Source: an uncultured Pseudomonadota bacterium
GTDB lineage: Bacteria > Pseudomonadota > Gammaproteobacteria > Burkholderiales > SG8-41
Direction of reading: 5' to 3'
Assembly: GCA_946885605.1 (NCBI GenBank)
Contig: CAMPGR010000007.1
Location: 1-58,408 of the forward strand
Length of the DNA stretch: 58,408 nucleotides
Below the pieces are notes generated by a model. That model had not been told where the DNA came from, ran no database searches, and saw nothing but the letters and a program-made list of their open reading frames with translations. The position numbers and the translations under genes were made by a program. This document shows, piece after piece, positions 36,008 to 45,390 of this stretch. Each line of letters opens with the position of its first letter. The stretch's first letter is position 1.

Positions 36008-37188
36008 CAGGTCGGAAGCCACGCGGTGCGCCTTTCCATGAGTTGCCAGTAGCTGCGCACCACCGGGTGCGTGCCATCGATGCAGCGGCTGGCGAGGCTG
36101 TAGTGGACGAGCACTTCGAGCAGATAGGCGAGCGCAAGCGCACCCACCACCGGGTGGCGCCAGCTCCATTCGGGATACAGCTCGCGGGCGCGCGCACCGG
36201 CTTCGCGCAGCGCGGCAGCGAACGCGCACACGCTGATGGCGCGCCCCGATACGGCGCGCGGCATGAGGAGATAATTCAACACGTCGAACAGCGGATTGCC
36301 GCCCGCATGGGCGTATTCCCAGTCAAAGACGAAGATTTCATCGCGGTCGATGCGGATGTTCCATGGACTGAAATCGCCTTGCGCAATGACGAACGGGCCC
36401 GTCCAACGGCGTAGCGCCGCCGCGCATGTCTCGAGCGCCTTGTATAGGGCGGCACGCGCTGCGGGCTCGCTGAACGCGGCAAGGTCCGAGAGCCCGCGCT
36501 GAAGCGCTTCGTAACGCGGCGACGCGACGAATCCGTGGATTTCGAGCCGCTCGCGGCCAAGCGCTGCGAGAAACCGCGCATGTGCCGGCGTGAATTGCCC
36601 GCATTGCCGAGTCGTCGGGGCAAGCGTTACGGCAAGATAGCGGCGCCCGCCAAGCGTCGCGCCGTCGGCAATCAGGCGGGGGACCCGCGCAGCCACGCCT
36701 GGCATCGCAGCGAGTTGACGCAGCCACGCCGCCTCGGCAATGACCATCGCGTCGGCGCTTTGCGTCATCGCCACCTTGGCGAGGGCGAGCCCGTCGCCCT
36801 CCATCGAAGCGAGCAGTACGCTCGCTTTCTGATAGGGGCCCCGCGTGCCGAACCGGATCGCGCAGCGCCACGGCTCGTTCAGCGGCACGTGGAAGGAGAG
36901 AAGGTTGCGCAGGTTCTGCGGCAATCGTGCTTCGCGCAGCACGCCCGCCCCCGGCATGAGCGCGTGCGCGCGGAGCAGCGCCCGTGCGTACAGTGCCTTC
37001 AATGGATCGGCGACGAAGTAGCGCAGCGCGCACCGTTGAAAGCGATAGTCTTCCGGCGGCAGCCATAGCGGGCGGTTTTTCCGGTGAAACAGCACGCACC
37101 AGCGTTCCGGCCAGAGCGGAAAAGCGCTGCGCGCGACCCGGGCCACGCCCTTACCTATACAACGCTGGCTCGCCTCTCCTGAACTCAC
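36007..37188 (-). CDS. Aminoglycoside/choline phosphotransferase-like kinase
   Basis: A 393-aa protein whose C-terminal two thirds have an APH-type kinase fold: Lys138 in ALAKVA, the catalytic loop VIAQGDFSPWN (Asp272, Asn277) and the metal-binding FDWEYAHAGGNPLFDVLNY (Asp289). The catalytic His of the usual HGD is Gln (QGD). The N-terminal 100 residues are basic and hydrophobic and not recognised. It starts with a GTG overlapping the GT2 stop (GTGA), with GGAGGAAG just before it. A sugar or small-alcohol kinase role tied to the EPS is inferred. Together with the 12.9-kb gene it makes two kinase-fold proteins in the locus. Confidence 0.75.
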   Translation of the reverse strand: MSSGEASQRCIGKGVARVARSAFPLWPERWCVLFHRKNRPLWLPPEDYRFQRCALRYFVADPLKALYARALLRAHALMPGAGVLREARLPQNLRNLLSFHVPLNEPWRCAIRFGTRGPYQKASVLLASMEGDGLALAKVAMTQSADAMVIAEAAWLRQLAAMPGVAARVPRLIADGATLGGRRYLAVTLAPTTRQCGQFTPAHARFLAALGRERLEIHGFVASPRYEALQRGLSDLAAFSEPAARAALYKALETCAAALRRWTGPFVIAQGDFSPWNIRIDRDEIFVFDWEYAHAGGNPLFDVLNYLLMPRAVSGRAISVCAFAAALREAGARARELYPEWSWRHPVVGALALAYLLEVLVHYSLASRCIDGTHPVVRSYWQLMERRTAWLPT

Positions 37189-38057
37189 CTTCCTCCCCCT
37201 GTCTGAGCGCACTGCTCGAGCCATATGCGCTGATCCCTGGGAACGCGGGCGGTGTAGCCCCCGGCGAGCGCTTTGGCGGACACGCGCATGCAGCGCGCCG
37301 CGATTTTCAATAGGCGTTCGATAAATGTGTGGTTGGGATATACGGGCGCTCGCGCACGTATGGCGTGGTTTTCGTAACGGGCATCCGTCTTGCGGCTGCG
37401 CGTCTTCTGCTCCGGATAGAACCTCATGCAGGAAAGGTAGCGGGAAATGTGCGCGATGCGTGTTCTCGCGGAAAACCTTTCCCACAGATCGGCATCCATT
37501 GCGAGGTCGAATCTTGCATCGAGCCCATTCACGGCTTCGTACAACGAGCGGCGCCAGAACATGGAAGGCTGCGGAATGTAGTTGTGGTCGTGCAGGAGGA
37601 CGAAGCGGTTGAACCCCATCTCTTTCTTCGGCCGCAGCAGGCGGCCCTCCGCATCGATCCACAGAGCGTCGCCATAGACGGCCATGATGTCCTGATGGGC
37701 GGAAAAAAATTCGCCGACTGCGCGCAGCGCGCCAGGAAGCAGCAGATCGTCGGAGCAAAGCCATCCACAGATTTCGCCGCGCGCGCGTGAGAAGCCCTTG
37801 ATCAGCGCCTCGGTCTGCCCTCGGTCCGGCTCTGAGATCCAGTACGCCAACGCGGAGGCGTGGCGCCTGATGATCTCCACGCTTCCGTCGGTGGATCCAC
37901 CGTCGATGACGATGTACTCGAGGTGCGGATAGCGTTGCTCGAGCACGGAGCGCAGGCTCTGCTCCAGATACCGCGCCTGCTGGAAAGAGCACGTCACGAC
38001 GGAAAACTCGGGAAGCTGCACTGGCGTTACGCCTGTCGGTTCGTTTGTCGTTGTCAT
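37185..38057 (-). CDS. Glycosyltransferase family 2 (GT-A) protein
   Basis: A 290-aa inverting GT-A enzyme. FSVVTCSFQQARYLEQSLRSVLEQ begins the fold, YIVIDGGSTDGSVEII holds the nucleotide-contact Asp, GWLCSDDLLLPGAL supplies the D-x-D-type metal site (SDD), and FDLAMDADLWERF is the acceptor-side acidic motif. It is the first gene of the second EPS operon. A sigma-54 promoter at 38082-38097 predicts a transcript start near 38071, only about 14 bases before the ATG, and no clear ribosome site is visible, so translation may use a very short leader. Confidence 0.93.
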   Translation of the reverse strand: MTTTNEPTGVTPVQLPEFSVVTCSFQQARYLEQSLRSVLEQRYPHLEYIVIDGGSTDGSVEIIRRHASALAYWISEPDRGQTEALIKGFSRARGEICGWLCSDDLLLPGALRAVGEFFSAHQDIMAVYGDALWIDAEGRLLRPKKEMGFNRFVLLHDHNYIPQPSMFWRRSLYEAVNGLDARFDLAMDADLWERFSARTRIAHISRYLSCMRFYPEQKTRSRKTDARYENHAIRARAPVYPNHTFIERLLKIAARCMRVSAKALAGGYTARVPRDQRIWLEQCAQTGGGR

Positions 38058-38081
38058 GGCTAGTTACAGCCGAGGCATGCC

Positions 38082-38097
38082 AGCAAGTGGCGTGCCC
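38082..38097 (-). promoter_or_regulatory. Sigma-54 promoter of the second EPS operon
   Basis: The minus strand reads GGGCACGCCACTTGCT, one mismatch from TGGCAC-N5-TTGCW, with GG and GC ten bases apart. It lies 25 bases before the GT2 start codon. Confidence 0.83.
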
Positions 38098-38188
38098 GAA
38101 AGCCCTACGGCATCCTTTTTCGCATGCGGTGCAGTGCCTTAACGGGGGATCACAAGGTGCGGGCGATACGCGCGCGTAGTGGGCGATC

Positions 38189-38206
38189 TGTCGCAATTCA
38201 CCGACA
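38189..38206. promoter_or_regulatory. Putative enhancer dyad TGTCG-N8-CGACA (second EPS operon)
   Basis: A perfect dyad, extended by C and G outside (CTGTCG...CGACAG), beginning 92 bases upstream of the -24 end of the sigma-54 promoter at 38082-38097. It lies between the methyltransferase gene and the GT2 gene. Confidence 0.72.
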
Positions 38207-38309
38207 GGCCGGAGGTTGCGATGTTTGAATTTCGACTAGGGACAACGACTTGCGCTGTCGCGGTGAGGCGACAGGCGCCTGCGACCGGCGCGGTCGGCGT
38301 CCTCTGACA

Positions 38310-39305
38310 CTATTCTTTTCTCAGACACACTTGAAAGTGATCGCGCGCGAACGGATACCACGGCTGGTTTCCCTGTCTTCCCAGACGCTGTGCGACTCCC
38401 GCGTAGCGGCCGCCGACAAGACAGTAAAGGCCGACCTTCGCGAGTTCCGCCGCGATTCCCGGGCGAAACACTTCGCGCCTGCTCTTGTGCCGTCCTTCCG
38501 CCCAGAACACGACCTCGAATCCAAAAGCGGATGCCATGCTTTCCAGCGAGCGCCTCGACCAGAAAATGTGGTGCTCGATGAGCCTGACATACCACCACTC
38601 ATGGATGCCGAAGTGTCGCGGCCAGAAGCTGTCGGCATTACCGGTCTCGATGAACACCAGTCCGCCGCTTCGCACCAGCGAGCGCAAATTCTCGAATGCG
38701 ATCCGCGGCCGGTAGAAATGCTCCAGGACATCGAACAGGGTGACAAGGTCATAAGGATCGCGGCTCCAGCTGAGCGACGGGACGTCGAGGAACCCTTCGA
38801 TGAATTCGCCCGCGAGCTGCGCCTCGAGACCAGGGTAGCGAATCACGTCGAGCGCCGAGCGCCGCCCCTGCACGCCGCTCTCCGCGCACGCTTTGAGCGA
38901 CGCACCGTCAGTGGCGCCGACGTCGAGAAGATCGAATACCGCCGTGCCGGCGAGGCGTTGCAGAAGGATCGCTTCGGTCGAGAAATCATGAGTGCCCACC
39001 CATTTCGTTCCTCTCTGACGTTGAAAAACCGCAGCGAGAAACGCCGACGTCGGAACCATCGCCTTGTAAATGAGTCCGCATCCTTCGCAGGCGGACACCG
39101 CGATGCCCGAATCCGGGAGTGGCATGCGTTCGCCGCCGAATGCGTAATAACGGTCCGGAAGCGTGCCGCACCGTGTGGCGGCGTTCGAGGCGCACGCCGG
39201 GCACTCCAGCACGGTCTCCCAGCACGCTTCAACTTCCCCGGAGTGACCGACATCCTGCGGCTCGAGAGGCTGCGGGTATGGGCCGGTAACAAGCGTTGTT
39301 GTCAT
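38310..39305 (-). CDS. Class I SAM-dependent methyltransferase with N-terminal zinc-finger-like segment
   Basis: A 331-aa protein. Residues 30-80 have two Cys-x2-Cys pairs (ECPACAS and ACEGCG) like the zinc-binding start of sugar C-methyltransferases and related enzymes. The Rossmann methyltransferase core follows: VFDLLDVGATDGASLKACAE (SAM loop), YDLVTLFDVLEHFYRP (motif II) and LVRSGGLVFIETGN. It may methylate a nucleotide sugar or the growing EPS. The ATG at 39305 was preferred to a TTG at 39344. It forms its own unit with a sigma-54 promoter at 39340-39355 and is followed by 252 bases of regulatory sequence for the next operon. Confidence 0.85.
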   Translation of the reverse strand: MTTTLVTGPYPQPLEPQDVGHSGEVEACWETVLECPACASNAATRCGTLPDRYYAFGGERMPLPDSGIAVSACEGCGLIYKAMVPTSAFLAAVFQRQRGTKWVGTHDFSTEAILLQRLAGTAVFDLLDVGATDGASLKACAESGVQGRRSALDVIRYPGLEAQLAGEFIEGFLDVPSLSWSRDPYDLVTLFDVLEHFYRPRIAFENLRSLVRSGGLVFIETGNADSFWPRHFGIHEWWYVRLIEHHIFWSRRSLESMASAFGFEVVFWAEGRHKSRREVFRPGIAAELAKVGLYCLVGGRYAGVAQRLGRQGNQPWYPFARDHFQVCLRKE

Positions 39306-39339
39306 CGTTGCGCCTAGCCTGGGAGTCGGAAGGCGACGT

Positions 39340-39355
39340 AGCAAGAGATATGCCC
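39340..39355 (-). promoter_or_regulatory. Sigma-54 promoter of the methyltransferase gene
   Basis: The minus strand reads GGGCATATCTCTTGCT: the GG and GC are ten bases apart, and the -12 part is perfect. The predicted start near 39329 gives a leader of about 24 bases before the ATG at 39305. Confidence 0.8.
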
Positions 39356-39444
39356 GGAATCACCCCATGTGAAAAATTCTAATGTCATCCATCGATTTAG
39401 ATGTGACACCCGCTCCGAGCCGGCGTTTTCAGGGATGCCCCGCC

Positions 39445-39462
39445 TGTCGCGAAATAGAGACA
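39445..39462. promoter_or_regulatory. Putative enhancer dyad TGTCG-N8-AGACA (methyltransferase promoter)
   Basis: One mismatch from the perfect dyad at the other two sigma-54 promoters, beginning 90 bases upstream of the -24 end of the promoter at 39340-39355. Confidence 0.62.
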
Positions 39463-39523
39463 ATTCCGGGCGCTGCTGAGGGTGCCAATGACGGGGGCAT
39501 GGCAGATTGCACCTCCACCAAAT

Positions 39524-39549
39524 AAAAAGCCCCGCCATGAGCGGGGCTT
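39524..39549 (-). terminator. Intrinsic terminator of groES-groEL
   Basis: On the minus strand AAGCCCCGC pairs with GCGGGGCTT over a five-base loop and is followed by TTTTTATT. It lies 26 bases after the groEL stop codon. Confidence 0.92.
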
Positions 39550-39574
39550 GGTAATGGACGTGAAGACGGCTGCG

Positions 39575-41221
<1,647 letters not shown>

Positions 41222-41233
41222 CTATGTGATGGA

Positions 41234-41524
41234 TCAGGACTCGATGACGCCCATGATGTCTTCTTCGCGCATCACGAGCAGTTCTTCACCCTGCACTTTG
41301 ACGGTCTGGCCGGAATACTTGCCGAAGAGCACCTTGTCGCCGACCTTGACGTCGAGCGGGCGGAGCTTCCCGTCTTCCAGCACCTTGCCTTTGCCGATCG
41401 CCTTCACTTCGCCCTGGTCGGGCTTCTCGGCGGCGGTATCGGGGATGACGATGCCGGATGCGGTCTTACGCTCTTCTTCCAGCCGCTTCACGATGATGCG
41501 GTCGTGTAACGGACGAATCTTCAT
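41234..41524 (-). CDS. groS: Co-chaperonin GroES
   Basis: A 96-aa co-chaperonin capping the GroEL ring. It starts [18 protein letters not shown] and has the mobile loop ([18 protein letters not shown]), [10 protein letters not shown], and [12 protein letters not shown]. An in-frame start at 41620 is rejected because it would run through the CIRCE operator. A GGAGAG ribosome site precedes the ATG. Confidence 0.98.
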   Translation of the reverse strand: MKIRPLHDRIIVKRLEEERKTASGIVIPDTAAEKPDQGEVKAIGKGKVLEDGKLRPLDVKVGDKVLFGKYSGQTVKVQGEELLVMREEDIMGVIES

Positions 41525-41565
41525 GCTTATCTCTCCTCTTGAGATTGTTGACCAACGAAAAGTTG

Positions 41566-41592
41566 TTAGCACTCGACTTGAGGGAGTGCTAA
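41566..41592. promoter_or_regulatory. CIRCE operator (HrcA binding site)
   Basis: A perfect TTAGCACTC-N9-GAGTGCTAA inverted repeat, the classical HrcA operator, located between the -10 box and the groES start. It predicts heat-shock derepression of groES-groEL. Confidence 0.97.
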
Positions 41593-41620
41593 TAATAGTG
41601 AGGAGAGCGGAAAAATGCAA
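41592..41620 (-). promoter_or_regulatory. Sigma-70 promoter of groES-groEL
   Basis: On the minus strand TTGCAT (41620-41615) and TATTAT (41597-41592) are separated by exactly 17 bases, and the CIRCE element abuts the -10 box. Confidence 0.78.
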
Positions 41621-41667
41621 CCGGTCCGGTTGGGTTGCTATGCGGTGAGCATGCGCTCACTCACTCT

Positions 41668-41718
41668 GGGGTCAGACCCCCGCCTTGGGGTCAGACCCCG
41701 GAAATGGGGTCTGACCCC
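41668..41718. repeat. Three copies of GGGGTCAGACCCC
   Basis: Near-palindromic 13-mers at 41668-41680, 41687-41699 and 41706-41718 (the last is the reverse complement form GGGGTCTGACCCC), spaced about 19 bases apart, between the groES promoter and the end of the hypothetical gene at 41745. They may form alternative hairpins. Similar units are scattered in many proteobacterial genomes. Confidence 0.8.
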
Positions 41719-41744
41719 GACTTACGGGCATGCCCGAGTATGGC

Positions 41745-42392
41745 CTAATTTGTTATGGCGGGGCCGCTGCTTACTGCCGGGACGCCGAAGCGATAGACGG
41801 TCTTCCGCTTGCCGTCGCATACCGGCGGGATCGGGCGATGGGGGCACGGCGGCCGGCGGCGCCCTTCCGCCGTCAGCGTGGCATCCTCGGCGTACTCGGC
41901 CCAGATGCCGCCGCTCACCGGCCGGAACACCCACATGAGGTAACCGCGATCCGCGGCGAGCTGCAGGAGATCGTCGGCATCCGGCGCATCGGCCACCACC
42001 ACCTGCCGGCCGTTGATGCCGAACGGGAAGGAGCCGAAGGCCTGAAGGCATTCGAACGCTTCCGTCGACGGTGCGCCGGGCCGCATGCAGCCCGGCCGCT
42101 CTGCGCGCGCGACATCCCACGCCCCCAGCTCCCAAGCCGCATCCATCGCCGCGCGATCGACCGCGACGAGATTTTCCCAACGCTCGTTCAACTGCAGCGC
42201 GGAACTCGGGATGGGCGTGTACTCGACCGCGTCCGCGTCCTCGACCTCCGCGAGCTTCTCCTTGATGAAGCCATGCCAGTGCAAAGTCAGGATCACGGGC
42301 GTATCGGGACAGGGCACTGCGGCGAGCGTGATGCCGACGAGCGGCAACGCGGTGGCAGCCATCTGATCTTCGATGCGCTCAAGAATCTGCAT
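41745..42392 (-). CDS. Hypothetical protein
   Basis: A 215-aa soluble protein that I do not recognise. No signal peptide or membrane segment is visible. The sequence is mixed alpha/beta with several Trp residues (TLHWHGFIKEKL, GYLMWVFRPVSGG) and a basic C-terminal segment (RRRPPCPHRPIPP). GC bias and an AGGAGG ribosome site ten bases before the ATG support it as a real gene; a TTG at 42398 is an alternative start. It is divergent from bioA across a 256-base gap with no clear promoter and ends next to the GGGGTCAGACCCC repeats. Confidence 0.7.
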   Translation of the reverse strand: MQILERIEDQMAATALPLVGITLAAVPCPDTPVILTLHWHGFIKEKLAEVEDADAVEYTPIPSSALQLNERWENLVAVDRAAMDAAWELGAWDVARAERPGCMRPGAPSTEAFECLQAFGSFPFGINGRQVVVADAPDADDLLQLAADRGYLMWVFRPVSGGIWAEYAEDATLTAEGRRRPPCPHRPIPPVCDGKRKTVYRFGVPAVSSGPAITN

Positions 42393-42648
42393 GGGCAAGT
42401 CGCCTCCTTCGTGGTGTTAAACTCGAGAGCGATGCAAACCTGCTACAGCAGGTCCGATGCCATACGTATTCGGTAGAACGTGAGGATGCAGCGAAGGGTT
42501 GACGCCGAAGTTCGCCGAAAGGCGCCATCGGAGACGCGACGAAAAATTTCGCGAGCGGTTTGCCACCAAGCCGGGGTAAGAAGACCGACCCTCCTGCAAT
42601 CTGTTATGGGTTTAGGCCTGCAGTTTTTTTAATGGTTTCTCCTCTGAA

Positions 42649-43971
42649 ATGCAAACTAGCACTCGCAACGAGCTGCTGCTAGATCGAAGCCTGCGCGCCG
42701 TATGGCATCCGTGCACCCAGATGAAGCATCACGAGACGCTGCCGCTCGTGCCGATCATGCGCGCCGGAGGCTGCTGGCTCTACGACTTCGAAGGCAATCG
42801 TTACCTCGACGCGATCAGCTCGTGGTGGGTCAACCTCTTCGGGCACGGGAATGCGCGGGTGAACCGCGCCCTGATCGCGCAGCTGCAAATGCTGGAGCAC
42901 GTGATGCTCGCCGGATTCACGCACGAGCCCGTCGTCGAGCTTTCGGAGCGGCTCTCGCGGCTCACCGGCGGCGCGCTCGGCCACTGCTTCTACGCGAGCG
43001 ACGGCGCATCGGCCACCGAGATTGCGCTCAAGATGAGCTTCCACTACTGGCGCAACAGCGGCAAGCCAGAGAAGACGAACTTCGTGAGCCTGGCGGGAAG
43101 CTATCACGGCGAGACGCTCGGCGCGCTTTCGGTCACCGACGTCGCGCTCTTCAAGGACACGTATGCGCCGCTTTTGCGGCAGAGCGCGCAGGTGCCGAGC
43201 CCCGACTGGCGGAACGCGGAGGCCGGCGAATCGCCGCGCGACTACGCGCTGCGCTGCGCGGCTGCACTCGAGCGCCACCTCGAAGCGCACCACGCCGAAA
43301 CCGCCGCGCTCATCGTCGAGCCGCTCGTGCAGGGCGCATGCGGCATGGCAATGTACGACCCGGAGTACCTGCGCCGCGCGCGCGAGCTCTGCGATCGCTA
43401 CGCCGTGCACCTCATCGCCGATGAGATCATGACGGGCTTCGGGCGCACCGGGAGCTTCTTCGCGTACGAACAGGCCGGCATCACACCCGACTTTCTCTGC
43501 CTCTCGAAAGGCATCACCGGCGGCTATCTCCCGCTTTCCGTCGTGCTCACGCGCGATGCGATCTACGAGGCGTTCTACGCCGACGCCGTGGCGCGCGGGT
43601 TTCTGCACTCGCATTCCTACACCGGCAACCCGCTCGCGTGCCGGGCCGCTCTGGCGACGCTCGATATCTTCGAGCAGGACGATGTCATCGCAGTAAACCG
43701 GCACAAGGCCGCGGCGCTCAGCGCCGCCGCGCGCGATATCGCGCAGCATCCGAAGGTCCGCGCTTTCCGCAACACCGGGATGATCTGGGCGTTCGAGGTG
43801 GAGGCGGAGGATCCGCAGTTTGCGCGCCGATTCTTTGCGCAAGCCCTCGAACGCGAACTTCTGCTGCGCCCCATCGGCAACACCGTCTACTTCATGCCGC
43901 CGTACGTGATCTCGGAAGAAGAGATCGCGCTCCTCGCGCGCCGCACGCTCGAAATCGTCGAGCAGGCATGA
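42649..43971 (+). CDS. bioA: Adenosylmethionine-8-amino-7-oxononanoate aminotransferase
   Basis: A 440-aa PLP enzyme of biotin synthesis converting KAPA to DAPA with S-adenosylmethionine as amino donor. It begins VWHPCTQMKHHETLPLVPI, the substrate-binding signature of BioA, and has YDFEGNRYLDAISSWWVNLFGH, the GSYHGETLGALSVTD cofactor loop, LIADEIMTGFGRTG (PLP ring Asp) and SKGITGGYLPLS with the Schiff-base Lys287. No other bio genes are adjacent, and no BirA operator was seen. No clear ribosome site precedes the ATG. Its stop overlaps the next gene's start (ATGA). Confidence 0.97.
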   Translation: MQTSTRNELLLDRSLRAVWHPCTQMKHHETLPLVPIMRAGGCWLYDFEGNRYLDAISSWWVNLFGHGNARVNRALIAQLQMLEHVMLAGFTHEPVVELSERLSRLTGGALGHCFYASDGASATEIALKMSFHYWRNSGKPEKTNFVSLAGSYHGETLGALSVTDVALFKDTYAPLLRQSAQVPSPDWRNAEAGESPRDYALRCAAALERHLEAHHAETAALIVEPLVQGACGMAMYDPEYLRRARELCDRYAVHLIADEIMTGFGRTGSFFAYEQAGITPDFLCLSKGITGGYLPLSVVLTRDAIYEAFYADAVARGFLHSHSYTGNPLACRAALATLDIFEQDDVIAVNRHKAAALSAAARDIAQHPKVRAFRNTGMIWAFEVEAEDPQFARRFFAQALERELLLRPIGNTVYFMPPYVISEEEIALLARRTLEIVEQA

Positions 43972-45362
43972 AGCTCACCTTTCTCGGCGCGTGCGGCGAG
44001 GTCACGGGCTCCAGCTTTCTCGTCGAAACCGCGTCGGTCCGCTTTCTGGTCGACTGCGGAATGTTCCAGGGCGGCAGCGAAACCGAGCGCAAGAACCGCG
44101 CTGCATTCGCGTTCGACGCGCGTGCGCTCGATTTCGTACTCCTCACCCACGCGCACATCGACCACTCGGGCCTGCTGCCCAAGCTCGTGGCCGATGGCTT
44201 TCGCGGCCCGATCCATGCAACGTCCGCGACCTGCGACCTCCTCGGCGTGATGCTCCCCGACAGCGCGCACATCCAGGAGAAGGAAGCGGAGTGGATGCGG
44301 GAGTCGCCCACCCGCCGGCCGGGCGAAGCGGAGCCGCTTTATACCGCCGCGCAGGCCGAGCGGTCGCTCCGCCAGCTTGCGCCGGTCGAATACGACGCGG
44401 CGTTTCGCCCGCACCCATCGCTCCGCTGCCGTTTTCTCGACGCGGGCCATATCCTCGGCTCGGCGATCATCGAGGTGACGGTCAGCGAAGATGGCGCCGA
44501 CAAAACGATCGTCTTTTCGGGCGATCTCGGGCAGCCGATGCGCCCTCTCGTGCGCGATCCCACGCCGGTCCACCGCGCCGACGTGCTCCTCGTCGAATCG
44601 ACCTATGGCAACCGCCGCCACAAATCGATGGCGGATACGGTCAACGAGTTCGAGCGCGCGATCGTCGACACGCTGGCCCGCAAGGGTGGGAACGTCATCA
44701 TCCCGGCATTTGCCGTCGGCCGCACGCAGGAGGTCCTCTACGTGCTCGGGGATCTCTACCGGCAAGGGCGCCTGCCGGAGATGGACATCTACGTCGATTC
44801 GCCGATGGCGCTCAAGGCGACCGAGATCACCTTGCGCCATGCGAAGCTCCTCGACCGTGAGTCGGCCACCCTGCTCGCCTGGCTCAAGAAGAACAATGCC
44901 GGCCAGCGCATCCACTTCGTGCAGGATCTGGAGGAATCGATCTCGCTTCACCGAGTGCGTAAGGGCGCGGTGATCATTTCGGCGAGCGGGATGTGCGAAG
45001 CGGGCCGCATCAAGCATCACCTGCGGCACAATCTCGGCCGCCCGGAATGCACGATCGTCGTCACCGGTTTTCAGGCGGCTGGAACGCTCGGACGCCGCGT
45101 TGTGGACGGCGCGAAGGAAGTGCGGATCTTCGGCATTCCGGTGCCGGTGCGCGCCGACGTCTACACCATCGGCGGGCTCTCGGCCCACGCCGACCAGGAG
45201 GCGCTGCTGCAGTGGCTCGCGCACTTCCACCGGCCGCCGCGCCAGACTTACGTGGTGCACGGAGAGCACGAGACGTCGCAGATCTTCTGCGACGCCGTGC
45301 GGGAGCGGCTGCGTTGGGCGGCACCCGTAGTACCGGCACTACGTTCGAGCGTACACTTCTGA
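43968..45362 (+). CDS. Beta-CASP metallo-beta-lactamase-fold RNase-like protein
   Basis: A 464-aa MBL-fold hydrolase. The metal site HAHIDH (residues 61-66) lies in motif II, and DAGHILGSAIIEV supplies the next His. The beta-CASP domain has VESTYGNRRH (motif A-like), PAFAVGRTQEVLYVLG, VDSPMALKATEI and SGMCEAGRIKHHL. The C-terminal RNA-specificity segment contains GGLSAHADQEALLQWL and VVHGE. Relatives include CPSF-73-like and archaeal nucleases; in bacteria the substrate is often unknown. It is co-translated with bioA by a four-base overlap. Confidence 0.9.
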   Translation: MKLTFLGACGEVTGSSFLVETASVRFLVDCGMFQGGSETERKNRAAFAFDARALDFVLLTHAHIDHSGLLPKLVADGFRGPIHATSATCDLLGVMLPDSAHIQEKEAEWMRESPTRRPGEAEPLYTAAQAERSLRQLAPVEYDAAFRPHPSLRCRFLDAGHILGSAIIEVTVSEDGADKTIVFSGDLGQPMRPLVRDPTPVHRADVLLVESTYGNRRHKSMADTVNEFERAIVDTLARKGGNVIIPAFAVGRTQEVLYVLGDLYRQGRLPEMDIYVDSPMALKATEITLRHAKLLDRESATLLAWLKKNNAGQRIHFVQDLEESISLHRVRKGAVIISASGMCEAGRIKHHLRHNLGRPECTIVVTGFQAAGTLGRRVVDGAKEVRIFGIPVPVRADVYTIGGLSAHADQEALLQWLAHFHRPPRQTYVVHGEHETSQIFCDAVRERLRWAAPVVPALRSSVHF

Positions 45363-45390
45363 ACCGGAACCACCGCTTACTCCACGCCGC

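Noticed and set aside
37189..38196. N-terminal extension of the APH-like kinase
   Set aside because: It overlaps the well-supported GT2 gene in another frame; the GTG at 37188 has a good ribosome site.
41525..41620. Upstream in-frame extension of groES
   Set aside because: It would translate through the CIRCE operator; the canonical MKIRPLHDR start is at 41524.
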